Origin: Bacillota bacterium
GTDB taxonomy: Bacteria; Bacillota; Clostridia; Lachnospirales; Lachnospiraceae
Length of the DNA stretch: 37,512 bases
Direction: 5' to 3'
Assembly: GCA_023441965.1 (NCBI GenBank)
Contig: JAEZNB010000004.1
Location: 1 to 37,512, forward strand
The notes beneath the pieces were generated by a model. That model made no database searches, was not told the DNA's origin, and saw nothing but the letters and a program-made list of their open reading frames with translations. Positions 23,695 through 31,926 of this stretch are shown here, in pieces (the stretch's first letter is position 1; each line of letters begins with the position of its first letter). A program made the position numbers and the translations under genes.

Positions 23695-25641
23695 CTAATC
23701 CCGCTCCACTGCTCCGGTATAAAGCTGATGATATCTTCCGCCCATGGCCAGCAGCTCTTCATGGGTACCCTGCTCGACGATCTCCCCTTGCTCCAGCACG
23801 ATGATCCGGTTGGAATTTCGGACGGTAGACAGCCGATGGGCGATGACAAAGGTCGTTCTGTTCTTCATCAGCCGGTCCATCCCATGCTCAATGTGCTTTT
23901 CTGTCCTTGTATCAACAGAACTGGTAGCCTCATCGAGAATCAGAATCGGTGCCTTTGAGATCGCTGCCCGCGCGATATTTAAGAGCTGGCGCTCACCCTG
24001 ACTAAGATTGGAGCCATCCCCATCCAGGACCGTATCATATCCGTCAGATAATCTCTCGATAAAGGAATGGGCACTGGCTATCTTCGCCGCAGTAACCACC
24101 TCTTCATCACTGGCATCAAGTCGCCCGTAGCGGATATTCTCCCGGACTGTGCCGGAAAACAGATGGGTATCCTGAAGTACCATGGCAATATTGCTTCTCA
24201 GAGAAGCCTTCCGGATCCTCTTGATATCGGTCCCATCGATCGATATCTCTCCCTCTTCTATGTCGTAGAACCTGTTGATCAGGTTCGTTATGGTTGTTTT
24301 TCCAGCCCCGGTGGAACCCACAAAGGCTATCTTCTGACCGGGCTTTACCGTTACATCGATATGCTTCAATATGGTCTTATCGGGAACATATCCGAAGGTC
24401 ACATCCTTCAGTACCACTTCCCCCTTGATCGGCTGAGCTCCTTCCACCGGATTCGCTTCGGCACAGATCTCAATGGCCTCCGCCGGGTCAGCTGCTTCTG
24501 CCGCTTCATCCATGACCTCAAACACTCTTTCTGCTCCAGCCAAGGCTGCGAAGATGGTATTCATCTGGTGGGACAGTTCATTGATCGGCCTGGAAAACTG
24601 TCTGGAATAGCTGGTAAATATGGTGAGGCCTCCGATATCGAAGTTCTTCGTCAGACAGAGGATGCCTCCGACTGTTGCAGATAAGGCATAACTGATCTGG
24701 CTTAAATTGCCCATGACAGGCCCCATGATACCTCCAAAGAATTGTGCCTTCCTTTGCTTCTTCCGTAGGTCATCGCTTAGGAATTCGAATTCCCCCATGA
24801 TCGTTTCTTCGTGGCAGAATACCTTGATTACCTTCTGACCGCTGACCGTCTCCTCAATATATCCATTGACTGCTCCCAGTGCCTGCTGCTGTCCTTTATA
24901 ATATTTCCTGCTGAGCTTACCAAGGGTGCCTGCCATATAGACCAGAAAGGGTACTGTCACTACGATGACAATGGCCAAAATCCAGTTGGTAACAAACATC
25001 AGGATCAGGGTACCGATCAGGGTAAGAACACCGGAAAACACCTGGGACAGAGTATTGTTCAGCATCTCACCAACCGAGTCAAGATCATTGGTAAAACGGC
25101 TCATGAGGTCTCCATGGGTATGGGTATCATGGTATTTGACCGGCAGCTTCTGAAGCTTACCGAACAATTCTTCTCTGATCCTGACCAAGGCATTCTGGGA
25201 CACTCCGATCATGATCTTCTGCTGCAGGTAAGAGCATATGACACCGATAAAATAGATCACTGCCATAAGGAGAAGGCCACTAACGAGCTTCCCCAGCTTC
25301 TCCTCCACAGACATGTTCTCTGCCACCAGATGATTGATGACAGGCCGTAGGATATAGCTGCCGCCCAAGCTGGCCAGAGTAGTGCCCAGTACACAGGCAA
25401 ATACGAAGAGGACCTTTCGCTTATCCCGTCCGAGATAAGCCAGCAGCCGGTTGATGGTCACAGCAGTGTTCTTCGGCTTGCCGCCACCCATACCACCCGG
25501 ACCTCCTATGCCACCCGGCCTTCTTCCGCCGGGACCCGGACCGGGTATCTTTATTCCTCCCGGACCGCCGGGAGTATTTCCCGGCTTACCACCGTATCTG
25601 CGTAATAGGATTTCTTTTCTTTCTTCACTGATCTGTCTCAT
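23695..25641 (-). CDS. Heterodimeric multidrug ABC exporter subunit (catalytic half)
   Basis: A 648-residue permease-ATPase fusion of the LmrD/BmrD-like type. An unusual Gly/Pro-rich N-terminal extension (residues 18-54, GGPGGM-like) precedes the six-helix domain (~75-345). The ATPase carries Walker A GSTGAGKT (442-449), the signature LSQGE (546-550), Walker B ILILDE (566-571) and switch His602, all intact. It is the second exporter gene after MarR; its ATG shares one base with the stop of the partner gene (TAATG), so the two are coupled. The partner has a degenerate ATPase, so this half supplies the catalytic Glu. Substrates are probably hydrophobic drugs or lipids. No strong terminator follows, only an A/T-flanked weak hairpin. 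Confidence 0.92.
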   Translation of the reverse strand: MRQISEERKEILLRRYGGKPGNTPGGPGGIKIPGPGPGGRRPGGIGGPGGMGGGKPKNTAVTINRLLAYLGRDKRKVLFVFACVLGTTLASLGGSYILRPVINHLVAENMSVEEKLGKLVSGLLLMAVIYFIGVICSYLQQKIMIGVSQNALVRIREELFGKLQKLPVKYHDTHTHGDLMSRFTNDLDSVGEMLNNTLSQVFSGVLTLIGTLILMFVTNWILAIVIVVTVPFLVYMAGTLGKLSRKYYKGQQQALGAVNGYIEETVSGQKVIKVFCHEETIMGEFEFLSDDLRKKQRKAQFFGGIMGPVMGNLSQISYALSATVGGILCLTKNFDIGGLTIFTSYSRQFSRPINELSHQMNTIFAALAGAERVFEVMDEAAEAADPAEAIEICAEANPVEGAQPIKGEVVLKDVTFGYVPDKTILKHIDVTVKPGQKIAFVGSTGAGKTTITNLINRFYDIEEGEISIDGTDIKRIRKASLRSNIAMVLQDTHLFSGTVRENIRYGRLDASDEEVVTAAKIASAHSFIERLSDGYDTVLDGDGSNLSQGERQLLNIARAAISKAPILILDEATSSVDTRTEKHIEHGMDRLMKNRTTFVIAHRLSTVRNSNRIIVLEQGEIVEQGTHEELLAMGGRYHQLYTGAVERD

Positions 25642-27383
25642 TATGCTGTCACCTTCTTATCCATCTGTGAGTAATAAATCTCTGAATATGCTTCACAGTG
25701 TTCCATCAATTCCGCATGATTCCCCACACCGACAATCCTTCCGTCATCCAGGACAACAATCTTATCCGCCTCAATCACAGAGGAAATCCTCTGAGCTATG
25801 ATAAGCTTCGTCGTACCTTGTAATTCATGATTGAAGCTTTCTCTGATTCTTGCCTCCGTTGCGGTATCAACCGCACTGGTACTGTCATCCAGAATCAGAA
25901 TCTTGGGCTTCTTTAATAGGGTTCTGGCTATGCTCAGCCTTTGCTTCTGTCCGCCGGAGACATTGACACCACCCTGCCCCAGCTCTGTCTCATACCCTTC
26001 CTGAAAGGAAGTGATAAAGCCATGGGCCTGGGCATTTTCCGCACACTGATAAATGGTCTCTTCCTCGGCATCCTCATCACCCCATTTGAGGTTTTCCATG
26101 ATCGTACCGGAGAAGAGCACATTTTTCTGCAGCACGATACCGACTCCATTACGAAGGTTCTTCAGAGAGTAGTCCTTCACATTCACATCATCTACCAGAA
26201 CCTCTCCCCGGTCCACATCATATAATCTGGGAATCAGCTGCACCAGGCTTGATTTGCCACAACCTGTGGAACCGATGATACCGACGGTCTCACCGGGATT
26301 TAGAACCAGATTGATCTTCTCCAGAACCCATTTCTCGTTGTTCTTGTAGTATTTAAAGTAAACATCCCGAAATTCGATCTTCCCGTACTGAACCGTAGCA
26401 TCCTTATGCCTTGCCTCATCATCCGTGAGATCGATTTCTGTACAAAGAACCTCATTGATACGTTTTGCAGAGGCCAGAGCTCTGGAGCTGTTCAGAATTA
26501 TCATGGAAACCATCATCAGTGACATAAGGATCTGGACGACATAATTTACAAAGGCCGTCAACACACCGGTGGTCATGCTGCCTGCAAGAATCTGATTTCC
26601 GCCAAACCATACCACGGCTAAGGTTGTGATATTCATAGCCAGGGTCATCACCGGCATTGTGAAGATAACAACCTTCATGGCCTTGATGGTGCTTTCCTTC
26701 AGGTCTGTATTGGCTTTCTTAAACTTATCTTCTTCAAACTCCTCTCTGACGAAGGATTTTACCACCCTGATATTCGTTAGATTCTCCTGGGTGGCTGTAT
26801 TCAGTGCATCCAGCTTCTTCTGCATGGCAGCGAACCGCGGAAAGGCGATTTTCATAATCAGATAGATGGCTAGGGATAACAAGGGAATCACGCACAGGAT
26901 CACCATGGCCAGCTTGGGATTTAAAACAAAGGCCATGATCAGAGCCCCGATCAGCATGCCGGGCGCCCTTAAGGCTAACCTAAGCATCATCTGAAGCATG
27001 TTCTGTACCTGGGTGATATCATTCGTTAACCGTGTGATCAGTGAACCGGTATGATAACGATCGATATTGGTAAAAGAGAACTTCTGGATCTGATTGAAGA
27101 GCTCCTTCCTTAAATCATTGGCAAATCCCGAGGATGCCTTTATGGCATAATAAGCTCCTCCGACACCCCCTGCCATCATACAGAGGGCAGTGAGGATCAT
27201 CGTGATACCCATCCCTATGATATAAGGTATGTCTTTGCCTCCGTTGATGCCCTGATCTATGATATTGCTTAATAAATACGGCATCACCACTTCGCCGATG
27301 ACCTCAACGATCATCAGAATCGGCCCTATGATAAAGGCAGACAAATAAGGTTTTATATATTTCCAATAACGTTTCATATGCAT
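25641..27383 (-). CDS. Heterodimeric multidrug ABC exporter subunit (degenerate-site half)
   Basis: A 580-residue permease-ATPase fusion of the LmrC/BmrC/TM287-like type. The six transmembrane helices (~15-300) are followed by an ATPase with Walker A GSTGCGKS (371-378), the signature VSGGQ (475-479) and Walker B ILILDD (495-500), with Asp500 in place of the catalytic Glu. The switch region reads IIAQRISSV, with Gln531 in place of His. These two changes mark the non-hydrolysing site known in heterodimeric exporters. The protein pairs with the 23695-25641 product. It overlaps MarR upstream by one base (TAATG) and its partner downstream by one base, making a tight three-gene operon. Confidence 0.92.
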   Translation of the reverse strand: MHMKRYWKYIKPYLSAFIIGPILMIVEVIGEVVMPYLLSNIIDQGINGGKDIPYIIGMGITMILTALCMMAGGVGGAYYAIKASSGFANDLRKELFNQIQKFSFTNIDRYHTGSLITRLTNDITQVQNMLQMMLRLALRAPGMLIGALIMAFVLNPKLAMVILCVIPLLSLAIYLIMKIAFPRFAAMQKKLDALNTATQENLTNIRVVKSFVREEFEEDKFKKANTDLKESTIKAMKVVIFTMPVMTLAMNITTLAVVWFGGNQILAGSMTTGVLTAFVNYVVQILMSLMMVSMIILNSSRALASAKRINEVLCTEIDLTDDEARHKDATVQYGKIEFRDVYFKYYKNNEKWVLEKINLVLNPGETVGIIGSTGCGKSSLVQLIPRLYDVDRGEVLVDDVNVKDYSLKNLRNGVGIVLQKNVLFSGTIMENLKWGDEDAEEETIYQCAENAQAHGFITSFQEGYETELGQGGVNVSGGQKQRLSIARTLLKKPKILILDDSTSAVDTATEARIRESFNHELQGTTKLIIAQRISSVIEADKIVVLDDGRIVGVGNHAELMEHCEAYSEIYYSQMDKKVTA

Positions 27384-27853
27384 TAGGTCCTTTCCTTGTT
27401 CGACTTTATAGCAGCTTCCATCCTGACCATATTGGTATCCAGCTTCTGCAGCAGCTCAGACAGGGTTGCCTTCTCTTCCTCCGTAAAACCTTCAAACACC
27501 TTTTGATCCGTTGCGTCAAAAATCTGCCTGCTCTGCTCTACCACCCTGTTTCCCTTCTCGGTTATGGTGATCTGATTGAGCCGGTTATCCCCTTCATCCA
27601 TTATTTTATTGATGTAGCCTCCCTTTTCCAGCTTCTTCAAGGATACTGCAATCGTTGCCGGAGAGATGCCCATGGAGCATGCGATCTCCTTCTGGGAAGC
27701 ATTCCGGTTATGGGAGATTTCCATGAGTAAACGATGCTGGGCCTGGTAGACCCCGGTCTCATCCAGAAAATACTGCATAATCTTTCTATGCTTCATCGCA
27801 AAGCCGATCAGCTGAAGAACAATTTTCTTATTTGTGATAGTAGGATTATCCAT
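27383..27853 (-). CDS. MarR family transcriptional regulator
   Basis: A 156-residue winged-helix repressor. The DNA-binding part spans about residues 45-105: NASQKEIACSMGISPATIAVSLKKLEKGGYI is the helix-turn-helix (split here as NASQKEIACSMG and ISPATIAVSLKKLEKGGYI), and DEGDNRLNQITITEKG is the wing. It heads the operon encoding the two ABC exporter halves and overlaps the first by one base. By analogy with such operons it should repress its own promoter and release it on binding a drug-like ligand. AGCTAAT direct repeats and GTTAAC palindromes between the promoter and the start are candidate operators. The ATG at 27853 has only a weak GGCGGTGAG site. Confidence 0.92.
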   Translation of the reverse strand: MDNPTITNKKIVLQLIGFAMKHRKIMQYFLDETGVYQAQHRLLMEISHNRNASQKEIACSMGISPATIAVSLKKLEKGGYINKIMDEGDNRLNQITITEKGNRVVEQSRQIFDATDQKVFEGFTEEEKATLSELLQKLDTNMVRMEAAIKSNKERT

Positions 27854-27884
27854 ATGTGATTACTCACCGCCTTTGTACTATTAT

Positions 27885-27964
27885 TAGCTTGTAAATTGTT
27901 ACCCTGTTAATCATTAGCTAGTTAACGTTTTAGTATTATAGCACTTCGTCAGAGGAAATGTCAA
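27885..27964 (-). promoter_or_regulatory. Promoter and candidate operators of the MarR-ABC-ABC operon
   Basis: On the minus strand TTGACA (27959-27964), an 18-bp spacer and TATAAT (27935-27940) with an extended -10 TG. Downstream, at about 27885-27925, are two AGCTAAT direct repeats, the palindrome GTTAAC and near-dyads GATTAAC/GGTAAC. They lie over the transcription start, as expected for an autorepressor. Confidence 0.7.
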
Positions 27965-27981
27965 TGATGGAATTAATGTGA

Positions 27982-28026
27982 ACAGCGGGTCAGCCAACAC
28001 ATAACCGTGTATGGGAGACCCGCTGT
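27982..28026 (-). terminator. Hairpin terminator of the lipoprotein gene
   Basis: ACAGCGGGTC (27982-27991) pairs with GACCCGCTGT (28017-28026), with an inner CCA/TGG and ACAC/GTGT stem. It lies 43 bp after the lipoprotein stop. There is no good T-run, so it may act with a factor or as a 3'-end stabiliser. Confidence 0.55.
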
Positions 28027-28068
28027 CCAAATAAGTATCACTATTTATGGAAGATTGATCTAACCGTG

Positions 28069-28707
28069 TTAATCGAAGTATTTCTTCGCTACTTCATTAT
28101 AAATCGGAAGCAGATTTATTAATGGCTCGTCATCATAATAGGTATCCAGATCTGCTTGCTCCAGCTTACCCTCTTTCTCCTTAGTCTTAACTTTATCGGT
28201 AGGCAGGGCATAGATCCCCTGGTAATCACCAACTGTCGAATATCCTCCCATCATTTCCTCATGTCTTAGGAAGAAAAGATATTCCCCGCCTTTGATCGCC
28301 GGCTTAACCGAAGAAGAATTGACCAATTGCTTCTTTCCGTCAGATTTGGTCCATAGGTAATACTCCTGTAGCAGAACCAGCTTATCTCCCACTTTCACAT
28401 CACCCTGATATACTTCGGTTACTTCTATTTCCCTTTTGGTATAGCCGTAAGTTGGCAGCTCCTTTTTTAAAACAGAGTCATATATCGTATCCACTTCCTG
28501 ACCAAGCGTATCCTTCACGACGGCTCTGACAATGAGTGTGGCCTGATCCTCAACCTGATTGAGGTTATTATAGTATGTTCTGTCTGAAGCAGGACGTACC
28601 AGCTCAGCATCAGCCGGGATATCGGAATCGGATGCGGCCTCCTTTTTACATGCTGCCAGTAAGAACAAGAATAGCAGACAATTGATGATAAGAACTAATT
28701 TCTTCAT
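28069..28707 (-). CDS. Putative lipoprotein of unknown function
   Basis: A 212-residue exported protein. A GTG at 28716 is in frame, but AGAGGTG, which contains that GTG, is the ribosome-binding site for the ATG at 28707. The N-terminus is MKKLVLIINCLLFLFLLAAC with a lipobox LAAC, lipidated Cys20 and a Lys/Glu linker. The mature part includes YYNNLNQVEDQATLIVRAVV, EVTEVYQGDVKVGDKLVLLQ and GGEYLFFLRHEE. This resembles beta-strand-rich clostridial lipoproteins sensing or binding at the membrane surface; I cannot assign a family. It lies 13 bp after the metzincin-like protease stop-to-start gap and is probably in the same transcript, possibly under the ECF sigma factor upstream. Confidence 0.75.
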   Translation of the reverse strand: MKKLVLIINCLLFLFLLAACKKEAASDSDIPADAELVRPASDRTYYNNLNQVEDQATLIVRAVVKDTLGQEVDTIYDSVLKKELPTYGYTKREIEVTEVYQGDVKVGDKLVLLQEYYLWTKSDGKKQLVNSSSVKPAIKGGEYLFFLRHEEMMGGYSTVGDYQGIYALPTDKVKTKEKEGKLEQADLDTYYDDEPLINLLPIYNEVAKKYFD

Positions 28708-28729
28708 TTTCAGCACCTCTCTTCTATAT

Positions 28730-29341
28730 TTACTGGCCCCACTTTGCAGTTAGATTTTGTCTGTCAATCGTGCTTACCGTGGCTGATACATAACCGGTAG
28801 GGGCTCCTGATTGCATGACGGAACCGTATTGCAAATTGGGATGATTCAGAAGGAATACATGACCGATTTCGTGTCTTATTGTCTTTCCTAAGTAAGCTTG
28901 ACTGGGTACATTCGGATTGTCAAAGGCACTTGGATTAGAATTGATCCGAATCGAGCACCGATAAATGGATGTTGAATTCGTAGCATAACTACTGTCGATC
29001 AGATCTCCGCTTTGCGTATAAAAAAAGGTTTCACCGGGATGATTATAGGACATAGCTCCTGCTCCAATGATAAAAAAGCCTGTGGGAGGAGAAGCCGGAT
29101 ACACGGCGACCTGTGATACACTCGCATTATAGTTTCCGTTCCAATCAAATGCTGCAGTAATAAATGGACTTGAACCATAGACTGATACGGCAGAATAATC
29201 CACATAAAACTTCAGGCCGGTGGTAGGCTTGACAGGTGCTGAACTTACGTAGTTGCCGGATCCGTAATCTGCCGCAGAGAAAATAGTGAATATCAAGAGG
29301 AGCATTACGAGCATCAGCATCACATATCTTCTTTTTCTCAT
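28730..29341 (-). CDS. Secreted metzincin-like zinc metalloprotease
   Basis: A 203-residue protein. The ATG at 29341 follows AGGAGGG by 11 bases; the longer frame to 29380 has no site. An uncleaved anchor or signal peptide (VMLMLVMLLLIFTIFSA) starts the protein. The zinc motif HEIGHVFLLNH (residues 157-167) fits HExxHxxxxxH with His in the third ligand position, and SVM (174-176) follows as the Met-turn, so this is matrixin/metzincin-like. The rest (FDWNGNYNASVSQVAVYP) suits a small compact protease without a propeptide Cys switch. It acts outside the cell. Gene neighbours are a lipoprotein, a small secreted protein and a sigma/anti-sigma pair. Confidence 0.8.
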   Translation of the reverse strand: MRKRRYVMLMLVMLLLIFTIFSAADYGSGNYVSSAPVKPTTGLKFYVDYSAVSVYGSSPFITAAFDWNGNYNASVSQVAVYPASPPTGFFIIGAGAMSYNHPGETFFYTQSGDLIDSSYATNSTSIYRCSIRINSNPSAFDNPNVPSQAYLGKTIRHEIGHVFLLNHPNLQYGSVMQSGAPTGYVSATVSTIDRQNLTAKWGQ

Positions 29342-29421
29342 ATTTACATCAACCCTCCTTGTAGTTTTTTGGTATGTCAATAATCTAAGTTTTATTATTG
29401 ACGGCTTACTTTATACCTGAC

Positions 29422-29502
29422 TTACTCTCCTTCGTTTATTACTTCCCACTCTCCAACTACTTCTTTCGTAAGAACAATCATTCTTTTCGCTTTGTCAGAC
29501 AT
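29422..29502 (-). CDS. Possible 26-residue peptide (doubtful)
   Basis: The frame ATG (29502) to TAA (29424-29422) encodes MSDKAKRMIVLTKEVVGEWE plus six residues. It lies between the hairpin at 29513-29559 and the protease gene. There is no ribosome-binding site in front of it, so translation is unproven. It could be a relic of a longer gene. Confidence 0.2.
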   Translation of the reverse strand: MSDKAKRMIVLTKEVVGEWEVINEGE

Positions 29503-29512
29503 GGTAACATAA

Positions 29513-29559
29513 GGATACCGAAAGGAGTTTATCATAATGATAAACCCCTTTCAGTATCC
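29513..29559 (-). terminator. Imperfect 22-bp hairpin after the small secreted protein gene
   Basis: GGATAC, GAAAGG and GTTTATCA pair with their complements across a TAA loop, with single mismatches between the blocks. On the minus strand it lies about 70 bp after the stop at 29631 and is followed only by TTATGTT. It may end or trim the sigma-factor transcript before the protease gene. Confidence 0.5.
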
Positions 29560-29630
29560 ACGATTCACTTGAAATAGAGGTTGAGCCAAATGTTAAAGCT
29601 CAGTATGTAGCTTGCATCATTAAAAAAATA

Positions 29631-30068
29631 TCAGTAGAGACCGGTTACCGAGCTGCTTACTGTCTCCGTTACACCATTTCTTGTTACATCAGCCGTAACG
29701 CTTAAGCGATAGGTATATCCTGAAGCCACAGCATCTGTTCCATAAAATAAAAGTGAATTGCTGCTTGAACTCTTACTCCATGCATTTTCTAAAACCCAGC
29801 CGGATGAAATCATCCTTTCCAGCCTGAAGTTGGCTGATATCCTTGTGGTCCCTGACAGAGCTCTGATCTGACCGGAACAACAAGCATCTCCATTATCAAA
29901 GTAGAGATCTAGTGTGATATCATTTACATTCGCCCACTGCGGTGTTATGATCTCACCACCTATGATACCCCGGCTTGCAGCAGACAGCATTTGTGCATGA
30001 ACTATAGGACTTTGAGTCAGAAACAGTATTCCAACGATTAACAAAGCCCCCAGTATTTTTCTTTTCAT
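29631..30068 (-). CDS. Small secreted protein of unknown function
   Basis: A 145-residue exported protein. AAGGA lies 10 bases before the ATG at 30068; an in-frame GTG at 30077 is too close to that site. A signal peptide MKRKILGALLIVGILFLTQ ends near VHAQ (about residue 26). The mature domain is Ser/Thr-rich and appears all-beta, with TPQWANVNDITLDLYFDNG, a CC pair, SGTTRISANFRLERM, WVLENAWSKSS and GYTYRLSVTADVTRNG. The pattern resembles small extracellular DUF6147-like proteins of Firmicutes, but that is from memory and unchecked. It is 93 bp downstream of the anti-sigma gene and likely cotranscribed. Confidence 0.75.
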   Translation of the reverse strand: MKRKILGALLIVGILFLTQSPIVHAQMLSAASRGIIGGEIITPQWANVNDITLDLYFDNGDACCSGQIRALSGTTRISANFRLERMISSGWVLENAWSKSSSSNSLLFYGTDAVASGYTYRLSVTADVTRNGVTETVSSSVTGLY

Positions 30069-30161
30069 CGGAATCACATCCTTTCAGCATTCGTAAGACT
30101 TAAGCGCCTTCATTTAATAAACGTTTGAAAGAACATTTTCCTACGGGAATTTTCAAATTTT

Positions 30162-30860
30162 TTAATTTATTGATTGAGCGATCTGAATTAATTCAGTAAC
30201 CGGCAGCTTACTCCATAGATAGAAGGTATATCCCTCCATACTCCAGATCACTCCATTATCAAACTCAGGATTTGTTGCCTCTGCGATATGGGCCTCATGC
30301 CCGCGTATCGTCTGGATTTCGATACGGTGGTTTTCATTATCGACAGATATGGTGGTATTGTTATCAGTCGGTCTGTAGGATAGAACGATTATGTTGCCCT
30401 GAGCATCCACATATTCCATATTTGTTGTCCGGCCAAGCCTGGTAACAGAATCCTTATCATACCCCTTCGGCAGATACCTGGGCTCCCATTCTTTTGGCTC
30501 GTCCGTATCGGAGGACTCACTCTGAAAGACAAAGGAGGTGAATTTATCGTACCATTCTACAATTGTCTTATGAACAGCCGCCCTGACTTCAGGATAACAG
30601 AGCAGTATTCCAAAAACTATATTCGAGATAATAAGTACGACCGCTGCCGCCCGTTTGCCATAATATACTGCTTTCCTGAGCAGCTCCTTTCGTTTATCAC
30701 GAGTCAGCAGCCTTTTCATTCTCAATTCAAAATCTGTTGAAATCGTTATAATCTCAAGCAACCTCTCCCTTGGCGGAATGGAATCGATCTCTTCATTATA
30801 ATCATCGATAACGGCCTGGCGAAACAAGGCTTCAAATACGGATAGCTCCATCTGCTTCAT
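30162..30860 (-). CDS. Membrane anti-sigma-like protein with DUF4367 domain
   Basis: A 232-residue single-pass protein. The cytosolic N-terminus (1-70) is helical and charged, suited to holding a sigma factor. A transmembrane helix spans about 70-89 (AAAVVLIISNIVFGILLCY). The outer part (~125-230) matches DUF4367: WEPRYLPKGYDKDSVTRLG, GNIIVLSYRP, VIWSMEGYTFYLWSKLPVTE. Genes of this kind beside ECF sigma factors are usual sensors or anti-sigma factors. Here the start codon overlaps the sigma-factor stop by 4 bp (ATGA), indicating coupled synthesis. The signal sensed is unknown; the extracellular protease and small secreted protein downstream may be its targets. Confidence 0.82.
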   Translation of the reverse strand: MKQMELSVFEALFRQAVIDDYNEEIDSIPPRERLLEIITISTDFELRMKRLLTRDKRKELLRKAVYYGKRAAAVVLIISNIVFGILLCYPEVRAAVHKTIVEWYDKFTSFVFQSESSDTDEPKEWEPRYLPKGYDKDSVTRLGRTTNMEYVDAQGNIIVLSYRPTDNNTTISVDNENHRIEIQTIRGHEAHIAEATNPEFDNGVIWSMEGYTFYLWSKLPVTELIQIAQSIN

Positions 30861-31450
30861 ATTGATTTTCCATCATCCTTTTTCTTCTTATTTTTCTGGT
30901 CTGATAGCTCAAGCTCAACGAGTTTTCTTACTTTTTCTTTGGCTCTGATGATTCTTACATCGACGTTCTTTGGCGTCATGCCTAACCTCACTCCGATTTC
31001 CTTATAGGACATTCCTAAGGCATATTTCATGATCAGTACCTGTCTGCTGATTTCATCTATCTCTGCCATATGTCTGCGGATGGCAGAGTATTCCGAGGAT
31101 ATGACAGCCTGATCTTCTACCGGCTTATCCTTCGATTCAAGATATATTTCCAGCTCATCAATGGAAATATCCGCATAGGGCTTTTCCTTTCTTAATAGGT
31201 CAATGCATTTGTTCCTCACAATAATAACGGCTGAGAAGCGAAAATCCCTACTGTCCAAAGAAAAATATTTCTCCTTGTTTTTTATGATAGAAATAAAAGC
31301 ATTATGTACAGCATCTTCTGCCATTGCCTGATTATAACCGGTGACCTTCAAGGCATACATAAGGAGGGCATGCTTGTGTTCTTCATAGATATCTGCCATC
31401 CTCTTACGTTCCTGTTCTGTTCCGAGCATGCTAATGTATAGAGCTAACAT
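30857..31450 (-). CDS. ECF-type RNA polymerase sigma factor
   Basis: A 197-residue sigma-70-family protein. The frame is open to 31492, but AGGAGG lies 10 bases before the ATG at 31450 (MLALYISMLGTEQERKRM), and the promoter at 31502-31530 fits that start. Region 2 is visible in ALLMYALKVTGYNQAMAEDA and FRFSAVIIVRNKCIDLLRKE; region 4 in MKYALGMSYKEIGVRLGMTP and NVDVRIIRAKEKVRKLV. It should direct transcription of a small regulon when released by the DUF4367 protein encoded next to it, with which it overlaps by 4 bp. Regulon members may include the secreted protein, protease and lipoprotein downstream. Confidence 0.9.
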   Translation of the reverse strand: MLALYISMLGTEQERKRMADIYEEHKHALLMYALKVTGYNQAMAEDAVHNAFISIIKNKEKYFSLDSRDFRFSAVIIVRNKCIDLLRKEKPYADISIDELEIYLESKDKPVEDQAVISSEYSAIRRHMAEIDEISRQVLIMKYALGMSYKEIGVRLGMTPKNVDVRIIRAKEKVRKLVELELSDQKNKKKKDDGKSI

Positions 31451-31501
31451 ATTCTGCTGCCTCCTTGATTTTATCCTCTGTAGTTCCTGCATTTATAATC
31501 C

Positions 31502-31530
31502 ATAATATGGAATTCCCATGGATTTGTCAA
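31502..31530 (-). promoter_or_regulatory. Promoter of the sigma/anti-sigma operon
   Basis: TTGACA (31525-31530), a 17-bp spacer and TATTAT (31502-31507) on the minus strand, about 50 bp before the ATG at 31450. It is a housekeeping promoter rather than an obvious ECF-type site. Confidence 0.75.
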
Positions 31531-31562
31531 GTAAGCCCTGTATTTGACGAAACTCCCCCTAC

Positions 31563-31718
31563 TTATACTGTATCCATGCTGGGTCCGACCTCAAGGACTT
31601 CACTACCTGATGTAAGCCCTGCATATGCGATCGGATCCGCGAAAAGCTCTTCGCAATAGCGGGGCCTCCACCTGTCAAATTGCTCCGGTACTTGCTCAAA
31701 AATCGTTTTGAAATCCAT
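31563..31718 (-). pseudogene. Truncated SAM-dependent methyltransferase remnant
   Basis: A 51-residue frame with a good start: GGAGGT ahead of the ATG at 31718, and a TTGACA-type -35 at 31796-31801. It encodes the normal N-terminus of a class I methyltransferase: FEQVPEQFDRWRPRYCEELF, then GLTSGSEVLEVGPS, which is the strand-1 motif (usually E-x-GxGxG) broken after GP. The frame then reads MDTV and stops; the remaining ~200 residues are missing. The break joins directly to the sigma operon promoter region, so a deletion is likely. It cannot be active. Confidence 0.7.
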
Positions 31719-31849
31719 AACACACCTCCGCTCTATATAATCCTGGCTTAGATAAGCTCAACGGTTATTTTGTTTATGGTAATAATTTCATACTCTGTCA
31801 AAGTTATATAAAATCTGCATGTGCTGGCTGAATAGTAAATCTGTATCAC

Positions 31850-31885
31850 AAAAAAAGGTACATAGAAAAGCAATCTATGTACCTT
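31850..31885 (-). terminator. Intrinsic terminator of the AraC-type regulator gene
   Basis: A perfect 12-bp stem AAGGTACATAGA/TCTATGTACCTT (31855-31866 with 31874-31885) and a 7-base loop are followed on the minus strand by seven T (31850-31856). It lies 42 bp after the stop at 31927. Confidence 0.92.
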
Positions 31886-31926
31886 GAATCCTATATTCAG
31901 TTACCTATGAATCCTCCCATGACCGG

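Noticed and set aside
25451..25801. Proline-rich plus-strand frame
   Set aside because: It is the antisense of the Gly/Pro-rich N-terminal tail of the ABC exporter.
31465..31659. 64-residue plus-strand frame
   Set aside because: It runs antisense to the methyltransferase relic and the sigma operon promoter and has no ribosome-binding site.
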